Shown here in pieces: positions 1-8,931 of a DNA stretch of 12,663 nucleotides. The position numbers were made by a program, and so were the translations under genes. Source of the DNA: Blastomyces gilchristii SLH14081 (taxonomy: Eukaryota; Ascomycota; Eurotiomycetes; Onygenales; Ajellomycetaceae); assembly GCF_000003855.2 (NCBI RefSeq), contig NW_003101657.1, positions 1,336 through 13,998 of the forward strand, read 5' to 3'. The notes below the pieces were generated by a model. It had not been told where the DNA came from, ran no database searches, and saw only the letters and a list, made by a program, of their open reading frames with translations. Every line of letters begins with the position of its first letter. The stretch's first letter is position 1.

Positions 1-429
1 CTACTGTTAATTTTGAATAGATTGACTAATAATTTAAAAATGGGCAGATTTGAAATATTATTAATATAATTTATATATTCTTTAAATAATAATAATGATT
101 TCATGATATTCAATAAATAAATAAATCAGTCATATCACTGAATATGATACAGAATGTTAAAATATAGTGAAGTTTAATATATAAGATAATTATTCAGACT
201 CTTTGATTACATTAGATAATTAATCATTGAGTGTAATACTCTGATTAGAAAAAGATTCAGACATTGAAACTTTTTAATATGAAGTGAACTTAGTTAAAAT
301 ATATAATTAATTTACTGTTTCAGTTTTATAAGATAATGAAGACAGTCTTAATTACTTATATATTAATACTGCAGTCAGTCTGATGAATATATAACAGTTT
401 ATTTACTTATCTTAAGAAGTAGTTAAATC
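1..429. other. AT-rich flank, no gene identified
   Basis: This stretch is AT-rich and has stops in all frames. It lies directly upstream of the hAT transposase remnant, so it probably contains more of that decayed gene. One plus-strand frame (around 257-440) has only scattered stops, but I could not match it to any conserved motif. Confidence 0.4.
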
Positions 430-822
430 ACTTAAAAAGAAATTCAGTCTGAGATAATACTATAGCACAGACTATTATTACTGCAAGAAATAAACTAGTA
501 TATTATTACAGCAAAACTGAACAATCTTTTACAGAGTACTATGCTATAGCAGCTTTACTAGATCTCTTTTATCAAGTTAATATCTACACTTCTCAAGATT
601 AAATAGAGAAGAAATAAGACTTATATATTAAATTAATCTGAGACTACTATAATGTTAACTATCAGAGATTTGAATAAGCAGATATTAAAGATGTAAAGAC
701 AGTGAAATACAATTCTCTAGTAAGTAATAATCTTTGATAATACTTTATATTACATAGAACTATAATACTAACTTTAAAACAGAACTTATATACATTGATT
801 ACAACTGAAAATCAGATAAAAC
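430..822 (+). pseudogene. hAT-superfamily transposase relic, upstream part (split by retrotransposon)
   Basis: Read in the plus frame whose codons start at positions divisible by 3, this stretch resembles the central part of fungal hAT transposases. Around 492-570 there is a KL-x-YY-x3-T-x2-S segment followed by YYAIAALLD, which corresponds to the family pattern KL-x-KYY...T-x-S-x2-Y-x-A-x-LLxP. It is followed by a D-(stop)-IE stretch matching the usual DWIE, with later aromatic residues (DYYNVNY). In-frame TAA/TGA codons sit where Trp, Gln or Arg would be expected, so this is a mutated pseudogene. hAT transposases are RNase H-fold DDE enzymes that cut and paste DNA elements. The frame runs straight into the AAAC target duplication and resumes at 9103. 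The N-terminal zinc finger and most catalytic residues were not found, so the superfamily call rests on this segment plus the clearer C-terminal piece. Confidence 0.6.
819..822. repeat. Target-site duplication AAAC, left copy
   Basis: AAAC lies immediately outside the left LTR and is repeated at 9099-9102 immediately outside the right LTR. A fifth A (818 on the left, 9098 on the right) also matches, but 9098 is better read as the final base of the LTR. Ty3/gypsy integrases usually make 4-6 bp duplications. Confidence 0.75.
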
Positions 823-989
823 TGTGATTCAAAGATTGCTTGAGTCAGTGTATAATTACAGGCGTACGCTGGCTTCTTATATATTATACACTAAATTAAT
901 TAATGGCCGCTATGACTTCTTTACATTCATAAGCAAGTTCAGAAGTGGCTGTGTTATTATTCAACAGTTATACATTCTTCTGAATCATA
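823..989 (-). repeat. 3' LTR (167 bp)
   Basis: It aligns without gaps to 8932-9098. I count 25 differences by hand, all transitions. In element orientation it begins TATGATTC and ends GAATCACA; the other copy begins TGTGGTTC, so the canonical TG start has decayed to TA here. It keeps a CpG-bearing patch GGCGTACG (about 861-868) that is mutated in the 5' LTR, while its part near 933-989 is heavily converted. No promoter elements were assigned. An apparent plus-strand open frame through it is incidental. Confidence 0.9.
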
Positions 990-1001
990 TTCTCTCTCAT
1001 C
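990..1001 (-). promoter_or_regulatory. Polypurine tract (plus-strand DNA primer)
   Basis: On the minus strand this reads GATGAGAGAGAA and ends exactly at the first base of the 3' LTR. In LTR retrotransposons a purine run abutting the 3' LTR resists RNase H and primes second-strand synthesis. Its position independently supports the LTR boundary at 989/990. Confidence 0.8.
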
Positions 1002-1089
1002 AGATTCAGTCATGCTCATGTGATTATGATGTTCACTCTAGCTTCATGCAGATTAGTGTGCCACTAGTGTTCATGATCATGTAACCTAT

Positions 1090-2899
1090 TTCTGATTCAG
1101 CTAGCATCTCATATACACTCTTATAAAGAAACTTTCACTATATTACATCACTCATTCACTAACTTTTCTCATTCTTCAATCATCTTCTTCATCATCATTA
1201 TCATTAAATGTCATTATTATCTCATTCAAGATTACTGCTTCTTCTTCTGTTCAATATCTTCTATTTGTTTATCTATTATATTATACATGTTTCTGGTAAT
1301 GATCTCTCATTCTCATAACAAGTGTTATCATAGTGCTCATATCAGACAGTTCATTAGCAGTAAGTGTAACATATTGTGAAACATATATAATCAGAACTTG
1401 TTTATCTTCTAACAATTGTCAGAATGTATTATTATAAATGATACATCTTCTTCATCTTCTCATACACTCTTGACTGTTTTTCTTCTCAGTGAGTTTCTGA
1501 TTGTGTTTTCTGACACAATTTTACATGAATACAGATACTGATATGTTTGTTTTTATTTATATAGAATCTTCACATGTTGACAGATCTGCATTCACTGATG
1601 ATAGTGAACTCAATATTGAATCATTGATTAAGAACTTGAAGAACATGATAATGAAGAAATTGCTTATGTTATATATAGTCAGATCTCTCATATCTCTCTC
1701 TGTCTTCTCTGTTTCTTTCTCTGCTGCTTCTTCTCAATCTTCTACATCTATCTCTGTGTCTGATTCTCCCACTTCTGCTATCTTTATTTCTGTGACTTCT
1801 ACTTCTGCTACTTCTGCTCTCTCTGATTCTGCTGTCTCTGCTTTTGTTATCAGCTCTCCCCATTTCAAGAAGATGTTATGTAGACTTAATAAATCATGTT
1901 TCTTAGTATATATACTCTCACTCTTCTTATCAACTTCTAGAACAATTTATTGTATAAAGACTGTATATAACATAACTATCTGAAGCTCAGTTATAAACAC
2001 TAATTATTATATTCATTTTAAATATTTATAATGAGATAATTATTCATTTATATCAGAGAATCACTCTCTCTTTCAACAGTGTTACAATTATAAGTCTTTT
2101 TCTTTTTCATCTTTTCTTTCTGATGCTGATTTTTCTGTTCTTAGAGAAAATAGTTATAAGTTTTATTATACACAAAGTTATGATATTCACAGATATTAAG
2201 AAACTTTTTATAATTATTAAATTTAATATTACAGATACATCTGCTCTAACTAATATCTTTAAAATAATTAATCTATATCAGTCTATTCTCTGATATTTGT
2301 CATCTGACTTTATAATACAGATGAAGAATATCTGTGTTTTCAGAAATAGAAATATGAATATCATACTCTTTTACACTTACAGATATAAAACTCATACATC
2401 TTATCTGAAATGTTGTTATGAAAATGAGTCATTTGTATACTATATTCTACTTTCTGCATTTCTCTGTATCTCTCTCTCTCTTTCTGAGAAGTCTTGTATG
2501 TGTTGTAATTATATATACAACTCTAAGATCAGTAGATGTTCATTCAGTAACTATTCTCATCTCTGATTTTGCAATTTTTATATACTAATAATGATTCTTA
2601 GTTACTTCAGTGTCAGAGATTATTCTAATCAAAGATGATAACACTGCTGAGACTACTCTCTTTCATCTTTAAGCTTCTTCTATCACTTTCTCTTCCTTCT
2701 CTACAGAGAAGATTGTGTGCATATCAGATTATAAGTATTCAGTCTCAGATAACTTCTGCTGTTATTTATCTGATTCTGTATCTTCTTCTTCTTCTATTTC
2801 TTCTGTCTCTGTCTTCTCTGCTCTAACTTCTGATTCTGCAGATTCTATGCTCTTCTTCAATTTTTCTACACATATGTGTATGTATTTCTATATTGACAT
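1090..2899 (-). pseudogene. Unrecognised extra ORF of the retrotransposon (acid-rich, downstream of pol)
   Basis: A decayed minus-strand reading frame starts near an ATG at 2899-2897. It opens with a Glu/Asp-rich stretch around 2840-2765 (EKTETEEIEEEEDTESDK), continues in one frame to about 2060, then continues in the next frame to about 1170, so one small indel near 2030-2110 is likely. A second acid-rich segment lies at about 1835-1690 (for example ESERAEVAEVEVTE), and the end is acidic again (DNDDEEDD near 1205-1178). Internal stops are TGA, TAA and TAG, as expected from mutated Trp, Gln and Arg codons. I recognise no domain, no clear signal peptide and no convincing membrane segment, so I do not call it env. 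Length would be roughly 600 residues. It lies in sense orientation between pol and the polypurine tract, the place where extra ORFs occur in some Ty3/gypsy elements. It could also be captured host sequence. Confidence 0.5.
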
Positions 2900-3553
2900 T
2901 CCAGTCAATCTTGTAATAAATGATATTAATGTTATACACAGAGTAGTAGAGAAATTGAAGACATGCACAGTATTATTATAAGAGTGACTTACAGCTCTCA
3001 AATCTCTTACAGATCTTGAGTTTTGAGATTTTCTTTATTTTTTAGTGTTTTTCAAGTGATATGATGTTAGAAATAGATTAAACATATGATGTATGAAAAT
3101 GAATGAGATGTATATAATAATATTTATCTTTTACAGACAACTCTTACAGTTGATAATTAATTAATTATTTCTTTTCTTTTCTTACACTTTTTCTTTGTCT
3201 GCTAGTCACTACTCTTATATAATTTCTATATAATACAGTATTCAGTGACTAGATTCAGCAGCTTCTATCTTTTTGTAATTCTGTCTCACATATTATACTG
3301 TCTCTCTTCACCTGCTTAGATTACTACAGTGAACAGCTCATTAAAACTAATCTCATCTGATCTCTGAGTATTTTCAGAGATCAAGATGACTTAATTTCAT
3401 ATATCTGTGAATATTTTAGATGATTCATCCTCTGTTGTCTCTGTGATTGAACTGATGTAAACAGTTAAATTCAACTCTGAATCTCTTTTTTCTTCTATAA
3501 TCTGATTCATGTATAAGTCTGCTACTTTGAGACTGCTCTTTACTATGTTGTGT
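2900..3553 (-). other. Spacer between pol and the extra ORF
   Basis: No convincing coding frame continues through this ~650 bp. The pol frame remains fairly open for about 40 codons beyond the tandem stop at 3559-3554 and then becomes dense in stops, so pol could end as late as about 3430. The stretch holds an inverted repeat at 3202-3252 and pyrimidine-rich runs on the plus strand. Confidence 0.45.
3202..3252. repeat. Short inverted repeat (9-bp arms)
   Basis: CTAGTCACT at 3202-3210 is the reverse complement of AGTGACTAG at 3244-3252. The AT-rich intervening sequence (TATATAATTTCTATATA) can pair further. Function is unknown; it might be a hairpin in the retrotransposon RNA. Confidence 0.5.
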
Positions 3554-3849
3554 CTACTATCTGTAGCATGTTATTATACAACTGACTACAGTCTTATTAC
3601 TTATTAAAGTGTGATATTCATCTGATTTCTTCATTTCTTCTCATTCTTTTCTTATAATTGTGAAAAGATCAGAATAAGTGAGATTATCTGATTTATAAGT
3701 ATCTATGATTTCTCTTACTTTGTGAGACTTTTCAATTATAAGTCTCTTCTTCTTTAACACTGATGAGAGTGCTGTAGATGATTATAATCTGCTCAGATCT
3801 TATATCTTTGTCTTCATAAGATATGAATTATTTATTAAATTATGTAAGA

Positions 3850-4900
3850 TCTGTCTCTCTGATTCTTTCAATGCATATATTCTCAGAGAATGTGATTTGA
3901 GTATTTTATAGAGTTTAAATCATCTAGATTGAAACTTCTCAGAGCTCTCATTATATATGAGAACTCATATTCTCATCTTGAGACTTGATTTCTTAACTAG
4001 TGAGTCTTGTATTCTTTTTGATTGAATTGCTTGATTCAGAAGTAACTCATTAGCTTTTACATGTGCATGACTGATCTCTTTCAATCTTAATTCTGCATCT
4101 GTGACTGTTGTGTCTGCAACTGCTACTACTGTGTCTGTAACTGCTGTTTTCTTTCTCACCTTTTCTGAAGTATTCTCTGAGATGTGCGGATGCAATCTAT
4201 ACAACAGATAGAATGATAAATACTTGAAGACTACATACTACTGAATTCGCATGACTAATAGTATCTGACTGAGATATTCATTTCATAATCTTGTAGACTT
4301 GCTCACTAGATATTTTATCAGCATATTACTCAAGATTTCATTCAAGTATTTCACTTTTCTATTTATCTGTAAGTGATATGACATTGTTGTATAATATCTT
4401 ATCTGTAACTGACTTATAAAATGTCTCACTGCTTCTTCTATAAGATTTGCACTATTATCAGTTAGAATCTCATGCAGCATTTTATAGTTGATATAGATCT
4501 TATTGTGTAGAAACTTTGTTACTATCTTCTCTGTTATCTCTGAAACTGCTTTTATAACTGATCAGTCAGTAGCATAATTAATAGCAGTAATTATTCATCA
4601 ATTTTCATTTGACATTTATGATAATATGTCTATGAGATTTATCTCTCATTATTTAAACAGCTGTATTATATACTTCATCTGATGTTATACTTTCTCATAT
4701 TTTAACTCTTTCTTAGATTCTTTCACAATCTGATAATTCAGACACTTGTGAGTATACATCTGAATGTTCTCAGTTATGCTTGATTAGTATACTCTTGATT
4801 CAAGTATATTCATGAGTTCAGAGCTTTCTAAGTGACTGAATTCCTTGTGCATGTGAGTCATCAAGTTATGTCTAAATAAATGTTCTAGATAGAGAGCTTC
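3850..4900 (-). other. pol: integrase (zinc finger, DDE core, GPY/F module)
   Basis: An HKEFSHL motif near 4850 supplies the HH half of the H2C2 zinc finger. The CC half near 4740 reads KCLNYQ, so the second Cys has become Tyr. In the core the first Asp is at 4630-4628 (IDIL), the second at 4459-4457 (TDNSANL), and the position of the catalytic Glu, 36 residues further on, is now Lys (AAA at 4351-4349, in NRKVKYLN against the family's G-x-x-ERxN). The spacing is therefore the classic D-x35-E. SFYLLYRLHP (about 4228-4190) matches the SPFxLLYGxxP signature. Near 3925 R-(stop)-FKLYKIL corresponds to the GPY/F module (WxGPYxI). No chromodomain was recognised after it. The glutamate loss alone would abolish integration. 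Confidence 0.9.
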
Positions 4901-5099
4901 TGTATATTCTAGATCATAGTAAAGCATAACATCATTTTTCAATTTTCTCAGCTTAAAGTTCAGAAGCATCTCTTCTACTACTTTTATAAGATACTTATTA
5001 TCTAATATCTTGTCATTCTTTAAGTGAGAGATCATTATGTTCACTCATTCTGATTTCTTGTATCTTCTCAGTACATTTAATGTAAACTTCTCTTATATC

Positions 5100-5500
5100 T
5101 GATTCACAGAACTCTCACTCATGAAATTGAGTCTGTGACTGATTGTATCAGATATCACAGTGTCTGATCTCTTTCAGTATTTAATATGAAGATTGTACAC
5201 TTGAAACTCTGAGATTCAATATACTAAGTATTTGAAAGGTTTTGTTATTGATTGTAGATAGATAAGACTTTCATAATTCATGATCACTGTTATTATATAC
5301 TCATTGTTAATATATCTATCTTATAATATCAGTGCATGCTTAATCACTAGCAATTTCTTTTCATGTACTGAGTAATTGAGCTCAATGTCTGATAGTTTTC
5401 TATCATTATACATTATCAGATGCAGCTTGCTGTTCTTACTCATCTGTAGAAGAGTGTCTCTGATAGCTTATTTAAATGTATCTGTCTTGATATAGAAAGA
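5100..5500 (-). other. pol: RNase H domain and tether
   Basis: FYIKTDTFK-(stop)-AI at about 5497-5465 matches the family's F-x-x-x-TDAS-x-x-AIGA, with the catalytic Asp at 5482-5480 kept. It is followed by LHLIMYNDRKLSDIELNYSV (about 5418-5360), matching HPIAYxSRKLxxAExNY, which includes the second acidic residue. KLLVIKHAL then matches ELLAIVxAL, and NYESLIYL matches the TDHxSLxYL motif with its catalytic Asp changed to Asn. RNase H degrades the RNA strand of the cDNA hybrid. Confidence 0.85.
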
Positions 5501-5699
5501 TTTATCATGATCTGATTAAATAAATACTGAGAATATTATTATACATTCTCTCAGTGTGAGAAAAGCCTCTTCACACACAGTATTTCAGATAATTGAATAA
5601 AACTTCTTCTTTCACAGATTTGTATCTATTTCTCTTAAGAGATCTGAGAGTGATGCAGATATTCATGTAAAATCCTTGATAAATCTATGATAATATGAG

Positions 5700-6465
5700 A
5701 TTAACTTAAGAAACTGTTATATATAATATATATTTCTCATCTGTGACTAATTCACTATAACATTCAATCTCTTCAGAATGAGATATATACAGCTATCACT
5801 CACTACATATTCTATAAACTTCAACTCTTCTGTTTCAAACATACACTTTATTGATTTAATATAGAGCTTATACTCTGTCAGAGTTGTAAGTACTTCATTA
5901 AGATGCTTCAGATATTCATTATATAAGTTTGAAAAGACTAGAATGTCATTGAGATATATAAGATATGAGATTTCATTCTGTTTATAAAGAATTGTATTCA
6001 TCATTATTTAAAAGATGATAGATGTATTTGTTAAACTGAATAATATTATCAGAAATTTGAACTTCTCTCATTGTATATTAAATGCAGTTCACAGAACTGA
6101 CAGTTTATCTATACAGATCTGTCAGTATTCTGAGAGAAGATTAATCTTTGATAGATATCAGATATTTTCAACTGTATTCAACTGTTATTGAATCTATAAT
6201 AGTGAATATTCATTCTTGATTGTAAGCTTATTGAGTACTTAATAATCAATACATATTCATCACTTCTCATCTGTCTTTTTTATGAATAGAACTGAAAAGT
6301 CTCACATGCTTGATAAGAGTTGTATAAGATTATATTCTAGAAGATCTGTGATCTGATACTTCTGTTCTTCAAGATATATTTGTGATAGAGAGTATGTATT
6401 CTGATTGACTGATTTTGCATTCCTCATATCAATCTCATGTATAAATTCTCATTTCAGTGATAATT
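5700..6465 (-). other. pol: reverse transcriptase domain
   Basis: Recognisable Ty3/gypsy RT landmarks appear in order. HEIDM and YSLSQIYLEEQ lie near 6440-6365, just before the fingers. DFSVLFIKKTDEK and ICIDY...LNKLTIKNEY follow at about 6315-6200, matching WGAPVLFVKKKDG and R/MCxDYRxLNxxTxKxxYP. FSLTNT (about 6037-6020) matches FGLTNAP. YLNDILVFS (5956-5930) is the active-site YxDD motif. The first catalytic Asp of the YLDD pair is now Asn (AAT at 5950-5948). The LINE at 5864-5800 continues with the typical thumb start (HLNEVL, CMFETEELKFIEYVVS matching C.F....v.FLGh.vs). The domain is therefore certain but catalytically dead. Confidence 0.92.
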
Positions 6466-6779
6466 TCAGTGAAAGATCTGTTCAGAAGATCTTTTTATAC
6501 TTCTTCAGAAGCTTCTTTATACACTTATTCTCTTATATATTCTTTATCTTAGTTTTCTTCACTTTCAGGTTCTGTATGACATACAGAATGCTTTTGAATG
6601 AGGTCATATAAATCATTCTCTTTACTTATTAATATGTAAGCAGATTTAATTCTTCTATATCAGAGATGTGAAATGTTCTTCTTATATCAGTTAATAGAAT
6701 TGTATGAACTGTTTTCTTCTTATCAGTCAACTGTATATAATATGTACATCATTGAATCTGCAGATTGAACCTTTGAAAT

Positions 6780-7010
6780 TAATTAAGTCTGAGAATAAGA
6801 TTGTATTTCATGTTCTGCAGCTCTCATACTCAAATATAGCAAGATCATTCTTTGAAGTGTAAGAGAACTCTTACTCTTGTGAGTAATATTAAATATCAGT
6901 TATTAGATAATCTTATATATTGAGAATTCTTCACTCAGTGAATCTCTTTCAGTCTTCAGATTATATAATTATCAATATATTATATAGAAGCTTCTGTGTC
7001 TGCTAACACT
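6780..7010 (-). other. pol: aspartic protease domain
   Basis: The sequence LADTEAS lies at about 7006-6986, where retrotransposon proteases have the catalytic D-T/S-G-A motif. The invariant Gly has become Glu (GGA to GAA at 6994-6992), a G-to-A change at a GG dinucleotide. About 60 codons downstream a KYNLILRLN segment matches the family's (I/L)LGxxW/F motif that ends the fold. The family enzyme is a homodimeric protease that cuts the Gag and Pol precursors; this copy would be inactive. Confidence 0.7.
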
Positions 7011-7239
7011 TTTGCAGTCATCTCTCAATTCTTACTCAAGTATCTCTTATACATTAACATTTTAAGTCTCAAGACATTGAGATGAGTGTCTGCTTCATTA
7101 TTCTCACTCACATCTTATTCAGAAGTCTGCTTTCTCTTGATATTCACAGAATTCAGAGAGTTATCTAACATAGACATCTCTTTCACTTTGAAGACTTTTC
7201 ATAGAATATCAGTGAGTGTCTTCAAGCTCACTGATTCTG

Positions 7240-8496
7240 CTAGTTTTTTAACTTTCTTACTTCTCTTAACTGTGTATACTGTGTGTAATCTTTTGTATTC
7301 TGATTTTAGTGTCTGCAGTTGAAGTAAGCTTGATACTTGTAATATTAAGATTTTCACTTAGAGAATCTCTTTTTCAGAGAATTCAGTGCTTTAGCAATGA
7401 TATTCAGATCTAGATTTATTATATTCAGATATATAGCTTGTGTTATAGAAGTCTAATTATCTGTTCTTCACTGAAATATACTCAATTGCAGTATTTTCTG
7501 TTATAATTGACTCACTTGTTTCTGTATAATGAGAATATTATATACTTCTTTCACTGTGTCTGATTATGAGATTAAGTATTTTCATTCCACTCTCAACTCA
7601 GGTGTAAGATTATGAATAAAGATCTGTAAATAGAAAGATGTTGAAAGCTTTTCATTCAATACAAGATAGTATAAACTGAAGTGTGTGAAGTATGATATAA
7701 GATCACTCACTTATCTACACTCAGTGAAGTATTTGTAACACTTGTCTTATATATTCACTTTCTCAAAGTTATGCAAGATTCATTTGAAAAACTTATTTCA
7801 TATTTATAAGAATGAATATCACTTCAGATCTGTGAGATTCATCTTTTTATCAGTTATTTATAATGACTTCACTTTTCTGTGTAGAAATGCAGCAGATGTT
7901 AAGACTTATTAAAATTTTATTAACTATCTGTCTGTAAGTTCATATTCAATCTGATAATATAATCATATCTGACTTAGTCAGATGATTGCAGTATCATTTT
8001 TTCAGTCACTATTAAAGCTTGATAGCTTCAGCAGATCTTCTAACTTGATATATCTTATACTCAGATTCTCATTCTATGCAGCAGTTTCTGATAATATGTA
8101 TGCTTCTGAAGAGATCATGAATGATTATGATAAGATCTTCAGATTCAGTATAATTATCTATCTATGTAAACATTTAATCTTTCACTGCAGGTCTAAGACC
8201 TGGTTTTCTCTATTCTTATTAATGATAATGATTGTGTCAGTGAAGCTCTTCATAGTGAATGCTTAATTCACAGTGAATATCAATTGTTATTTGACTTCTG
8301 TCTCAGCCTGTCACTGTATACACAAGACCTTGATCTCATTTAGAATTCTTGTACATATACAGAGCTTCAATTTCAGTTCAGTGATTTCAGCTACTTTTCT
8401 TACTGCTTTAAGTAAATTCTCTGAGAGATTCTGCATATCTTTCAGTTCAGATAGCAGAGAAGAGTGTTGTTTGTATTAACTAGAGAAAGTATTCAT
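7240..8496 (-). pseudogene. gag: gag relic (coiled-coil N-terminus, capsid region, degenerate zinc knuckle)
   Basis: The frame starts at an ATG at 8496-8494 and uses codon starts divisible by 3. The first ~100 codons are Leu/Lys/Glu-rich with heptad-like spacing (SELKDMQNLSENLLKAV at about 8450-8400), suggesting a coiled coil. Around 7620-7580 IHNLTPELRVE resembles the capsid C-terminal segment of Ty3/gypsy Gag (F-x-x-L-x-PxLR). Near 7340-7297 a sequence A-YFNC-x4-Q-x4-Y has the spacing of a C-x2-C-x4-H-x4-C zinc knuckle with two Cys codons changed to Tyr by G-to-A and the His replaced by Gln. Gag forms the virus-like particle and packages element RNA. Stops are frequent between 8280 and 7700 and the middle is hard to read, so a small indel there cannot be excluded. 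The TAG at 7242-7240 may be the real end or a mutated Gln. Confidence 0.65.
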
Positions 8497-8920
8497 TTCA
8501 GTGATTTCTCATTGATTATATAATGTCTATTATTATATCACTATATTATTATATCACTATATTATTATATCACTATATTATTATATGATTTCTGTTATCA
8601 TTGTATGACTCTGATGATAATTACTCTCTCTTTTTATTCTTCTTTTAAGTAGAGAGTGAACTTCTTTGAATCTGGTTCACTACTCTCATTTTCTTTCTCA
8701 CATCTCATCTGTTTATATCTCATATGTAGCATTCATCTGAATATGAAGTTTTCCTCTCAATAAGTGAAGCAGTATTAATCAGATGCTCTTTCACTCACTG
8801 CTCTTTATACACTATCTTTTAAAATGTTCTAGAATCACACTGGCATGAAAACTATAAATTGCTTTGTAGACAGAATTATCATGCTCTGAAGAAGTCTGCA
8901 CTTCTCACTAGTTTTTAGAC
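8497..8920 (-). other. 5' leader between primer-binding site and gag
   Basis: This is about 425 bp of untranslated leader, where packaging signals normally lie. It contains the 16-bp tandem repeat at 8529-8586. I see no credible coding frame in it. It shares no detectable sequence with the 3' part of the element, so the repeated LTR is confined to 167 bp. Confidence 0.6.
8529..8586. repeat. 16-bp tandem repeat, 3.6 copies
   Basis: ATTATTATATCACTAT is repeated perfectly at 8529-8544, 8545-8560 and 8561-8576, followed by ten bases of a fourth unit. Perfect identity between units is notable in a heavily mutated element. It suggests recent slippage, although the unit has no CpG or CpC to mutate. 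Confidence 0.95.
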
Positions 8921-8929
8921 ATGCTATCA
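8921..8929 (-). promoter_or_regulatory. Primer-binding site, probably initiator-Met tRNA
   Basis: Two bases inside the 5' LTR the minus strand reads TGATAGCAT. The complement of the 3' end of fungal initiator-Met tRNA begins TGGTAGCGC, as used by yeast Ty1 and Ty3. The three differences are G-to-A, G-to-A and C-to-T, the same mutation classes seen elsewhere here; the next base no longer fits. Position, TGG-like start and length agree with a primer-binding site; the tRNA identity is inferred. Confidence 0.65.
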
Positions 8930-8931
8930 GA

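Larger units (their letters stand above)
3554..7260 (-). pseudogene. pol: pol polyprotein relic (protease-RT-RNase H-integrase)
   Basis: One minus-strand frame (codon starts congruent to 1 mod 3) carries all recognisable pol domains from about 7010 to 3850 without any net frame change. The only breaks are stop codons, at least eleven between about 6370 and 5990 (seven TGA, three TAA, one TAG by hand count). They lie at positions where this family has Trp, Arg or Gln, the signature of C-to-T / G-to-A mutation. Domains in order: protease around 7000, RT about 6465-5700, RNase H about 5500-5120, integrase zinc region about 4870-4710, integrase core 4640-4340, and a C-terminal GPY/F-like module near 3925. 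The frame is -1 relative to gag, so the live ancestor probably used a -1 shift. The exact start and end are uncertain; I placed the end at tandem TAG codons (3559-3554). Confidence 0.9.

Noticed and set aside
824..1084. Plus-strand open frame of 86 codons across the left LTR
   Set aside because: It lies in the 3' LTR and polypurine region of a minus-strand element. The matching open frame at 8921-9115 exists only because the LTR is duplicated, and the substitutions between the two follow mutation context, not codon position.
1669..1863. Minus-strand Arg/Ser-rich frame resembling an SR protein
   Set aside because: It is a shadow frame of GA-repeat-rich sequence. The frame that stays consistent with its neighbours over 1979-1170 is the adjacent acid-rich one.
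1501..1983. Plus-strand Ser/Thr-rich frame, possibly a secreted protein
   Set aside because: It is antisense to the retrotransposon, and its Ser richness is the complement of the Glu-rich minus-strand coding stretch.
1090..2899. Envelope-like gene downstream of pol
   Set aside because: I see no signal peptide, no fusion-peptide or transmembrane pattern, and the sequence is highly acidic, so position alone does not justify the call.
2635..2981. Plus-strand Leu- and Ser-rich small frames
   Set aside because: They are antisense shadows of the acid-rich start of the extra ORF, made of TTC/TCT repeats.
3202..3252. Boundary of a separate insertion between pol and the extra ORF
   Set aside because: The inverted repeat has only 9-bp perfect arms, with no visible target duplication and no internal element.
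7982..8479. Two plus-strand frames of 94 and 68 codons
   Set aside because: They are antisense to gag and have no recognisable motif; long antisense frames are common here because TGA/TAA arise on the mutated sense strand.
8529..8586. Possible CRISPR-like array
   Set aside because: The units are directly adjacent with no spacers, and the context is a retrotransposon leader.
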